Under the pieces are notes generated by a model. The model ran no database searches. It saw only the letters and a program-made list of their open reading frames with translations, and was not told where the DNA came from. Shown piece after piece: positions 1-4,657 of a stretch of 7,045 nt of DNA. Positions within the stretch are counted from its first letter, which is position 1; every line of letters begins with the position of its first letter. The stretch comes from Thermoplasmata archaeon (GTDB lineage Archaea; Thermoplasmatota; Penumbrarchaeia; Penumbrarchaeales; EX4484-36), in contig JAGHBW010000238.1 in assembly GCA_021160765.1 (NCBI GenBank), positions 1 to 7,045 on the forward strand. Direction: 5' to 3'. Made by a program: the position numbers and the translations under genes.

Positions 1-110
1 TAGAGGTCAAAATCGTGTATTCTCTCCTCCGGCGATCTCATTTTGATGGGGACCCTCTTGAAACGGTCCTTAACCGGTAATGGCTTTGGGGGGGTTTTCT
101 TCTCGCTCAT
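1..110 (-). CDS. Partial N-terminus, probable glutamate synthase small subunit / sulfide dehydrogenase alpha-like flavoprotein
   Basis: Only the first 36 codons are inside the window; the gene runs off the left edge. The ATG is at the complement of 108-110 and is preceded by a good Shine-Dalgarno. The peptide starts MSEKKTPPKPLP and continues with KDRFKRVPIKMRSPEERIHD then FDL. The pattern 'R-V-P-x(3)-R-x-P-E-E-R-I-x-D-F' is the usual start of the GltA/SudA-type NADPH-dependent oxidoreductases, just before their cysteine-rich Fe-S domain. In that family the subunit carries FAD and Fe-S clusters and passes electrons from NADPH to a partner, in glutamate synthesis or sulfur/ferredoxin redox reactions. 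The Fe-S and nucleotide-binding motifs lie outside the window, so the call rests on this short stretch alone. It is divergent from the glycosyltransferase gene. The family is moderately likely; the exact substrate cannot be told. Confidence 0.55.
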   Translation of the reverse strand, partial: MSEKKTPPKPLPVKDRFKRVPIKMRSPEERIHDFDL

Positions 111-116
111 TTTAAA

Positions 117-123
117 CTCCTCC
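117..123 (-). promoter_or_regulatory. Shine-Dalgarno of the leftmost minus-strand gene
   Basis: GGAGGAG on the minus strand, six bases before the ATG at 110. This supports the chosen start and shows that the transcript has a leader, unlike the leaderless genes inferred elsewhere in the window. Confidence 0.7.
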
Positions 124-133
124 ATATGTTAAA

Positions 134-144
134 TGGGCCGCCCA
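134..144. repeat. Short palindrome TGGGC-C-GCCCA
   Basis: A perfect inverted repeat with 5-base arms around a single central base. It lies between the likely minus-strand TATA box (161-169) and the Shine-Dalgarno (117-123), at about the place where transcription of the leftmost gene should start. That is a typical position for a repressor operator in archaea. The arms are short and GC-rich, so chance is possible. Confidence 0.3.
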
Positions 145-160
145 CCCATATTCAAGGAGG

Positions 161-169
161 TTATTAAAA
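161..169 (-). promoter_or_regulatory. Candidate TATA box for the leftmost minus-strand gene
   Basis: TTTTAATAA on the minus strand, centred near 165. Transcription about 25-28 bases downstream would begin near 137-140, giving a leader of roughly 27-30 bases that includes the Shine-Dalgarno. It is the best AT-rich box upstream of that gene. Confidence 0.45.
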
Positions 170-245
170 CTTGCATTAACCCCCGCCACCTCATCTTTAC
201 ACAACTCATAACTTATTCCCAACTCAAAAGTTCCACGGGATTTAG

Positions 246-259
246 GTGAAGTATTTAAT
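246..259 (+). promoter_or_regulatory. Candidate BRE/TATA promoter of the GT4 gene
   Basis: A purine-rich GTGAAG (246-251, BRE-like) is followed by TATTTAAT (252-259). The TATA centre at 255 is 25 bases before the GTG at 280, so transcription should begin at or next to the start codon. No Shine-Dalgarno precedes the GTG (the bases just before it are pyrimidine-rich), which fits a leaderless mRNA. Confidence 0.55.
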
Positions 260-279
260 CCATATGCCCATTTCCCCCT

Positions 280-1329
280 GTGAAGGTTTTACAAGTTGTT
301 GAGTGGTTCTCTCCCCATGCCGGGGGAGTTGCCAGACACGTCAGGGAACTCAGTTCGTTCCTCTCCGCTTACGCCGATGTGTCAATACTCACCAGCGACC
401 CAGAGGCGGAGGGAGATGTTTTCCGCCTCCCTGCGGTGAAGGACCCACTATTCAAGGTCACAATAACCCCGGGGCTCCCTTCAATTCTTAAGAAGTACGT
501 GAGGGATTATGATGTGGTTCACGTCCACCACGCTTTCGCCCGCCTGCCTTTGGCCGCCATAAAGGCAGCGAAGACGTTCAACATTTCAGCAGTTTTAACC
601 AATCACACAGTATCGTTTATGTACGATTATGAACACCTCTGGAGGTTTCTCTCATACACCTATCCCCGCTACCGCCTAACCCTCTCCAAGGTGGATAGCA
701 TTATATCCGTCAGTGAGGCTGCCAGGAGGTTTATATCAAACTTCACTGTGAACCCTGGCATTGTCATCCCCAACGGGGTGGATACTGATAGGTTCCGGCC
801 AAGGAGCGGCATAAGACTCTTTGACGGCGACCCAGTCATACTTTACGTTGGGAGGCTTGTTCCAAAAAAGGGTGTGGACAACCTCATACTAGCCATGAAA
901 GATGTTCTTAAAGTCCACCGGAAAGCCAGATTGATCATCGTCGGGAAGGGTGCCCTCCAGAAGATGCTGAGATCTGAAGCGAAATTGGCCGGTGTAGAGA
1001 GGAGTGTGTCCTTCCTGGGGTACGTTCCAGATGAGGAGCTCCCATACATCTACAACTCCGCAGATGTCTTTGTCCTCCCCTCCATAACAGGGGAGTCCTT
1101 CGGGATCGTCCTCCTTGAGGCCATGGCCTCCGGCCTTCCAGTGGTTGCCACAAGGGTGGGGGGAATCCCTGAGGTTTTATCCGGACAGGGGGTACTGGTG
1201 GATCCTGAGCCGGAAAGCATAGCTGAAGGTATAGAGGAGGCACTCGGGCATCCAACAACACTGCCCGAAAGGTTCTCCTGGAAAAACATAGCGAAAAGGG
1301 TTTACAAGGTGTACCGAGAGATCATATGA
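280..1329 (+). CDS. GT4-family glycosyltransferase (GT-B fold)
   Basis: A 349-residue retaining glycosyltransferase, expected to move a sugar from a nucleotide-sugar donor to a lipid, glycan or protein acceptor at the cytoplasmic side of the membrane. The N-terminal acceptor domain opens MKVLQVVEWFSPHAGG and has the GGVARHV loop (Gly15, Gly16, His20) typical of GT4. The donor domain follows: SVSEAARRFI, IPNGVDTDRF, YVGRLVPKKGV, LIIVGKG, then ADVFVLPS and the E-x7-E pair (Glu272 and Glu280, in GESFGIVLLEAMASG) that contacts the nucleotide sugar. VVATRVGGIPE and GVLVDPE complete the usual C-terminal pattern. Length is near the lower end for GT4 and the protein looks complete. The GTG start is supported by the TATA box 25 bases upstream and by alignment of the first beta strand. 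The 3' end overlaps the convergent membrane-protein gene by 8 bases. Donor and acceptor cannot be read from sequence; S-layer or lipid glycosylation are both plausible. Confidence 0.92.
   Translation: MKVLQVVEWFSPHAGGVARHVRELSSFLSAYADVSILTSDPEAEGDVFRLPAVKDPLFKVTITPGLPSILKKYVRDYDVVHVHHAFARLPLAAIKAAKTFNISAVLTNHTVSFMYDYEHLWRFLSYTYPRYRLTLSKVDSIISVSEAARRFISNFTVNPGIVIPNGVDTDRFRPRSGIRLFDGDPVILYVGRLVPKKGVDNLILAMKDVLKVHRKARLIIVGKGALQKMLRSEAKLAGVERSVSFLGYVPDEELPYIYNSADVFVLPSITGESFGIVLLEAMASGLPVVATRVGGIPEVLSGQGVLVDPEPESIAEGIEEALGHPTTLPERFSWKNIAKRVYKVYREII
1322..1329. other. Shared palindromic stop codons of two convergent genes
   Basis: TCATATGA is an 8-base perfect palindrome that contains the TGA stop of the plus-strand glycosyltransferase (1327-1329) and the TGA stop of the minus-strand membrane protein (complement of 1322-1324). 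The two genes therefore end inside each other. I see no T-rich terminator between them, so each transcript must run into the other gene. Confidence 0.85.
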
Positions 1330-1858
1330 CGAGGGATATAAAACCCGCAGCAATACCCGCTATTATCACGCTCCTGATGGCGCTTGCAAGCGTCACTGTC
1401 ATCCACACCTTCCACCATTTTATTCCCAGGGTCCTTCCCACAAGGCTCATGGTTATGGCACCCGTACCAAAGGTTGGGATAAACATTAGGGAGAAGATCC
1501 CCAGGAGCTCAAGCCTCTTCACAATAGCTCTGTTGAGCACCTTCTTCGCCTTCTCGTTGTATTTTGCCAGAAGTGGTCCAAGAAGGGGGATTTTGAGAAG
1601 AAGGTGGTAGTGTATTGTGATGAAGGAGGAGTATATACTCTCTATATAGGCAACAACAAAGGCTGCGCTGAGTGGATGTAGCCCCAGCCCCACACCTGCA
1701 AATATTGCTGTCACAGAACCCGTCCCTACCGCACCGTAAAAAACAGCAAGTTCTCCCACCACCCTCAAGTCCAGAAGCATTACTGGAACACCCAAAAGCA
1801 TGAGGAACGGAAGGAGCCTCACCCATATTCCGGTCTCGTTCTCTTCGTCATCCTTCAC
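1322..1858 (-). CDS. Small integral membrane protein, COG2426 / 'small multi-drug export' (Sm_multidrug_ex) type
   Basis: From the GTG at 1858 this is a 178-residue, strongly hydrophobic protein with about four or five membrane segments (roughly residues 13-30, 38-60, 62-86, 115-138 and 148-176). A charged N-terminus (VKDDEENETG) precedes them and a basic loop (KYNEKAKKVLNRAIVKR, about 99-115) separates the two halves. The motif IPTFGTGAITMSLVGRTLGI (127-146) matches the 'P-x-P-G-T-G-A' segment and following helix of the COG2426 family, annotated as small multi-drug export proteins. Transport of drugs has not been firmly shown for that family, so the substrate is unknown. The open frame extends upstream to a GTG at 1900, which would add 14 residues. 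I prefer 1858 because a TATA box lies between the two candidates and its centre is 29 bases from 1858; a start at 1900 would precede its own promoter. It diverges from uvrB and converges on the glycosyltransferase. Confidence 0.65.
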   Translation of the reverse strand: MKDDEENETGIWVRLLPFLMLLGVPVMLLDLRVVGELAVFYGAVGTGSVTAIFAGVGLGLHPLSAAFVVAYIESIYSSFITIHYHLLLKIPLLGPLLAKYNEKAKKVLNRAIVKRLELLGIFSLMFIPTFGTGAITMSLVGRTLGIKWWKVWMTVTLASAIRSVIIAGIAAGFISLVI

Positions 1859-1880
1859 AAAAGGTGTAAAAATTCCTCCG

Positions 1881-1893
1881 TTAATATTATTAA
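1881..1893. promoter_or_regulatory. Palindromic TATA box shared by the membrane-protein gene and uvrB
   Basis: TTAATATTATTAA is a perfect palindrome around base 1887. On the plus strand it lies 29 bases before the uvrB GTG (1916). On the minus strand it lies 29 bases before the in-frame GTG at 1858. Neither start has a usable Shine-Dalgarno: none precedes 1916, and the minus-strand GGAGG lies about 16 bases before 1858, too far to count. One TBP site facing both ways would therefore give two leaderless mRNAs. No clear A-rich BRE is seen on either side to force one direction. The arrangement is inferred from sequence and spacing. Confidence 0.6.
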
Positions 1894-1915
1894 CCCACAC
1901 ATCACCTCTACTGCC

Positions 1916-3850
1916 GTGAAGCCCTTCCGTCTTGTATCGGATTTCTCACCAACAGGGGACCAACCTGAGGCAATAGAGAAACTCGTTGAAGGACTAAGAA
2001 GAGGATATAGGTTCCAGACTCTTCTGGGTGTGACTGGTTCCGGAAAGACCTTCACCGTGGCCAATGTAATTGAACGGGTTCAGAGACCAGCCCTTGTGAT
2101 CTCACACAACAAGACCTTAGCTGCGCAACTGGCCGCGGAGTTCAGGGCCTTCTTTCCCGAGAACGCTGTGGAATACTTCGTCTCCTACTACGATTACTAC
2201 CAGCCAGAAGCCTACGTTCCCCAGAAGGACCTCTACATTGAGAAGGATGCATCCATAAACGAGGAGATAGACCGTTTAAGACACAGGGCCACACAGGCCC
2301 TTCTCACCAGAAGAGACGTCATAGTTGTAGCCTCCGTCTCCGCAATATACGGCCTTGGCTCCCCCGCTGAATACGAGAGAGCATCACTCAGGTTGAGGAG
2401 AGGTTCTAAAATCTCCAGGAAGGAACTTCTTAAGAGACTCATTTCAATGCAGTACCAAAGGGGGGTCGCACCGGATAAGGGAAAGTTCCGACTGAGGGGT
2501 GCATTGTTTGATATAGGAACCGTGGAGGAAAGGGTTCTTAGGGTTAATCTGGAGGGGGGTGAGGTGAGGTCCCTACAGTACCTTGATCCACTGAATTACA
2601 CCGTGGAGGAAGAGATTGAGGAGGCACTCATCTTCCCCGCCACCCACTACAATATTTCTGAGGAGGGGCTGGAGGAGATACTGAAAGAGATAGAGAGGGA
2701 CATGGAGAGACAGGTGGAGTTGTTTAAGATTGAGGGGAAGCTCGTTGAGGCGGAGAGGCTCAGAAGGAGGGTTCTCTACGACATAGAGATGATAAGGGAG
2801 ATGGGCTACTGCACAGGGATAGAGAACTACTCACGCTATTTTGACGGAAGGGCACCAGGTGAACCGCCCTACACACTTCTTGACTTCTTCCCAAGGGATT
2901 TCGTCACCATTATTGACGAATCGCACGTTACAGTTCCGCAGCTTCAGGCGATGTATGAGGGGGATCGCTCAAGGAAAAAAAACCTGGTTGAGTACGGTTT
3001 CCGCCTCCCCGCCGCCTACGACAACCGACCCCTGACCTTTGAGGAGTTTCTGGAGAGGGTGGGTCAGGTGATCTTCACCTCGGCAACACCTGGACCATTT
3101 GAAAGGAGGGTCTCATCTCAGATAGTTGAACAGATCATACGGCCCACAGGGCTTCTGGACCCTGAGATAATTGTGAGGCCCACCAGGGGGCAGATAGAGG
3201 ACCTGATAGGGGAAATAAGGAGGAGAAAGGAAAGGGGGGAGAGGGTTCTGGTAACCACACTTACAAAGCGACTAGCAGAGACACTCGCCGATTATTTAAG
3301 GGAGATGGGTCTCTCCGTTAATTACCTCCACTCGGATGTTGAGACGTTGGAAAGAGTTGAAATCCTCAAGGCTCTGCGAGAGGGAAGGTATGATGTGATT
3401 GTTGGAATAAACCTTCTGAGGGAGGGGTTAGACCTCCCGGAGGTCTCTCTTGTGGCAATACTTGACGCTGACAAGGAGGGATTCCTGCGCTCTGAGACCG
3501 CTCTGATACAGACCATGGGGAGGGCTGCAAGGCACGTTAGGGGTCAGGTGATAATGTACGCTGATAAGGTTACGGAGGCCATGAGGTCTGCGATGGAGGA
3601 GACGGAGAGAAGAAGAAGGATCCAGATGGAGTATAATAGAAGACATAGGATATCGCCGAGGGGCATTAAGAAGGAGATCAGGACCATACTGAGAGAAGGC
3701 GTAAGGAGGGTGGAGACCAGAGATGTTGAAGACGTTCAGAGTGTGATAAAGGCACTTGAGGAGGAGATGAGAAGAGCCGCTCAGGAGCTCAGATTTGAGG
3801 AGGCGGCCAGGATAAGGGATGAGATAAAGAGGTTGAAAGGAGAGTTTTAA
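1916..3850 (+). CDS. uvrB: Excinuclease ABC subunit B (UvrB)
   Basis: A 644-residue, full-length UvrB, the DNA-damage-verifying ATPase of bacterial-type nucleotide excision repair. With UvrA it loads onto distorted DNA, opens the duplex and recruits UvrC for incision. Visible in order: FSPTGDQPEAI at the N-terminus; Walker A GVTGSGKT (38-45); the aromatic beta-hairpin SYYDYYQPEAYVPQKD (90-105) that clamps the DNA strand; VASVSAIYGLGSP (138-150); the Walker B box DESH (334-337) in IIDESHVTVPQ; TSATPGPFE from 388; helicase motif VI QTMGRAARH from 532; and a C-terminal UVR domain (about 610-644, EEEMRRAAQELRFEEAARIRDEI) that binds UvrC or UvrA. No motif is missing. The GTG start aligns with family N-termini and sits 29 bases after the palindromic TATA box, with no Shine-Dalgarno. 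Archaeal uvrABC genes are generally regarded as acquired from bacteria. Neither uvrA nor uvrC is in the window. Codon use (mostly AGR arginine) resembles the neighbours, so any transfer is old. Confidence 0.97.
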   Translation: MKPFRLVSDFSPTGDQPEAIEKLVEGLRRGYRFQTLLGVTGSGKTFTVANVIERVQRPALVISHNKTLAAQLAAEFRAFFPENAVEYFVSYYDYYQPEAYVPQKDLYIEKDASINEEIDRLRHRATQALLTRRDVIVVASVSAIYGLGSPAEYERASLRLRRGSKISRKELLKRLISMQYQRGVAPDKGKFRLRGALFDIGTVEERVLRVNLEGGEVRSLQYLDPLNYTVEEEIEEALIFPATHYNISEEGLEEILKEIERDMERQVELFKIEGKLVEAERLRRRVLYDIEMIREMGYCTGIENYSRYFDGRAPGEPPYTLLDFFPRDFVTIIDESHVTVPQLQAMYEGDRSRKKNLVEYGFRLPAAYDNRPLTFEEFLERVGQVIFTSATPGPFERRVSSQIVEQIIRPTGLLDPEIIVRPTRGQIEDLIGEIRRRKERGERVLVTTLTKRLAETLADYLREMGLSVNYLHSDVETLERVEILKALREGRYDVIVGINLLREGLDLPEVSLVAILDADKEGFLRSETALIQTMGRAARHVRGQVIMYADKVTEAMRSAMEETERRRRIQMEYNRRHRISPRGIKKEIRTILREGVRRVETRDVEDVQSVIKALEEEMRRAAQELRFEEAARIRDEIKRLKGEF

Positions 3851-3868
3851 AAAGGAAAGTATAAAAAA
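3851..3868 (+). promoter_or_regulatory. BRE/TATA promoter directly after uvrB
   Basis: A purine-rich AAAGGAAAG (3851-3859, BRE-like) runs straight into TATAAAAAA (3860-3868), the most canonical archaeal promoter in the window. It begins right after the uvrB stop (3848-3850). Its centre at 3864 predicts initiation near 3889-3893, which coincides with an ATG at 3891. Confidence 0.6.
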
Positions 3869-3890
3869 GGACAAAATGAATTTCTTACAG

Positions 3891-4484
3891 ATGTCCTTTC
3901 TACTGGATTTTGTGCTACTGCCCCTCTCCGCCGTTGCAATCCTTTTCATATACCTATTTGGTTTTGCACACCTAAGGAGAAGACCATTTATCCTTAAGAT
4001 GTGGACTCTGAACGTGCTCTTTCTCTCCGTGTTAATTCCGGGATATATATCCATACTTCTCTTCTCCCTCAAACACGGAAAAGGGGCTGGAGAGTATCTT
4101 TTTGGAGTGCTCAATCCATCACTATTCTTCATCCTCCTCTTTCTCTACCTCTTTATAAGGTTCAGGAGGAGTTTCATAGTTTACAATCTGGGGCCCTTGG
4201 AACTGAGGGAGAGTTTGAGGGAGGTCTTGAGGAGGAAGAACTGGAAAATAGAGGAGGAGAGAGAACAGGTTGAGGTGATAAAGCCCCGGGGAAGAATTCT
4301 AATTGTAAACAGATGGATGGGGGGTGTAGCGGTTCACATAAAAGGGCTTGAAGGAGAGGGGTTTGAAGGAGAGCTTTTTAAGGATCTCTCCAGAATAGAG
4401 GTGAAACCCCAGATAGGACCTGCTATTGTGAACATCGTTCTGGCCACCTTCCTCCTCTTCTACCTTCTGAGAATCGTGTTGTAA
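3891..4484 (+). CDS. Four-TM membrane protein of unknown family with a cytoplasmic domain
   Basis: I do not recognise a family. From the ATG at 3891 the protein is 197 residues. Three hydrophobic helices lie near 3-25 (ending in HLRRR), 39-60 and 73-90 (ending RFRRS). A charged soluble stretch of about 85 residues follows (92-175), starting with a probable beta strand and a helix (LRESLREVLRRKNWKIEEER) and then short strands (VEVIKPRGRILIVNR, GVAVHIKGL). A last hydrophobic helix (177-197) ends the chain. Positive charges after helices 1 and 3 place the soluble stretch in the cytoplasm. The frame also offers an ATG five codons upstream at 3876, preceded only by a weak AAGG; I prefer 3891 because it lies 27 bases from the TATA centre, whereas 3876 would precede the expected transcript start. 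The gene follows uvrB by under 45 bases but seems to have its own promoter. Two T tracts follow its stop. No function can be assigned. Confidence 0.8.
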   Translation: MSFLLDFVLLPLSAVAILFIYLFGFAHLRRRPFILKMWTLNVLFLSVLIPGYISILLFSLKHGKGAGEYLFGVLNPSLFFILLFLYLFIRFRRSFIVYNLGPLELRESLREVLRRKNWKIEEEREQVEVIKPRGRILIVNRWMGGVAVHIKGLEGEGFEGELFKDLSRIEVKPQIGPAIVNIVLATFLLFYLLRIVL

Positions 4485-4499
4485 CCATATAACCTCTAC

Positions 4500-4535
4500 T
4501 TTTTCAACAAGCGATAATTATCAGCAGTTCTTTTT
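4500..4535 (+). terminator. Candidate T-tract terminator after the four-TM gene
   Basis: Two runs of five T (4500-4504 and 4531-4535) lie 16 and 47 bases after the stop at 4484. Archaeal RNA polymerase stops at T-rich stretches without needing a hairpin. The runs are short, so termination may be partial. Confidence 0.35.
4513..4522. repeat. Perfect palindrome GATAATTATC
   Basis: A 10-base perfect palindrome between the two T tracts. It could be an operator half-site pair, or a TATA-like element for the surface-protein gene. Its AT content makes a chance origin possible. Confidence 0.3.
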
Positions 4536-4617
4536 CAAATTATGAGAAGGTTCCCGCAAGGTTTATTTCTAACCCTTATTTTGTGTATCTCAGCGGAAAT
4601 GCGTCCACAACACCATG

Positions 4618-4635
4618 TGCGGCAGCGCTTCCGCA
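4618..4635. repeat. 18-base imperfect palindrome in the leader of the surface-protein gene
   Basis: TGCGGCAGC and GCTTCCGCA form 9-base arms with one mismatch (C4623 against T4630). In RNA the outer five pairs (TGCGG with CCGCA) would make a stem with an 8-base loop, ending nine bases before the Shine-Dalgarno. In DNA it could be a dimeric repressor site. Either would let it control the gene at 4658. Confidence 0.4.
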
Positions 4636-4644
4636 GATGTTTAA

Positions 4645-4651
4645 GAGGTGA
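4645..4651 (+). promoter_or_regulatory. Strong Shine-Dalgarno of the surface-protein gene
   Basis: GAGGTGA, matching the 3' end of archaeal 16S rRNA, six bases before the ATG at 4658. It fixes the start codon and shows that this mRNA has a leader. Confidence 0.85.
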
Positions 4652-4657
4652 AAAAAT

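Larger units (their letters stand above)
4485..4657. other. Spacer and leader region before the surface-protein gene
   Basis: 173 bases without a convincing gene. It holds two T5 tracts, a GATAATTATC palindrome, a second 18-base imperfect palindrome and a Shine-Dalgarno, all listed separately. Possible TATA-like boxes for the downstream gene are the palindrome itself (4513-4522) and a TTTATTT at 4562-4568; neither is strong. The leader would be about 70-115 bases long depending on which is used. A frame from 4542 to 4733 overlaps the next gene and looks spurious. Confidence 0.5.

Noticed and set aside
935..1289. Overlapping minus-strand frames of 79 and 108 codons inside the glycosyltransferase gene
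   Set aside because: They sit opposite the conserved donor-domain motifs, and their translations show low-complexity Pro/Arg-rich sequence typical of antisense frames.
3428..4132. A 234-codon open frame on the minus strand
   Set aside because: It lies opposite the end of uvrB and the start of the four-TM gene, both of which have clear protein character. Its translation is rich in Ser, Pro, Leu and Arg with no recognisable motif, as expected of a shadow frame.
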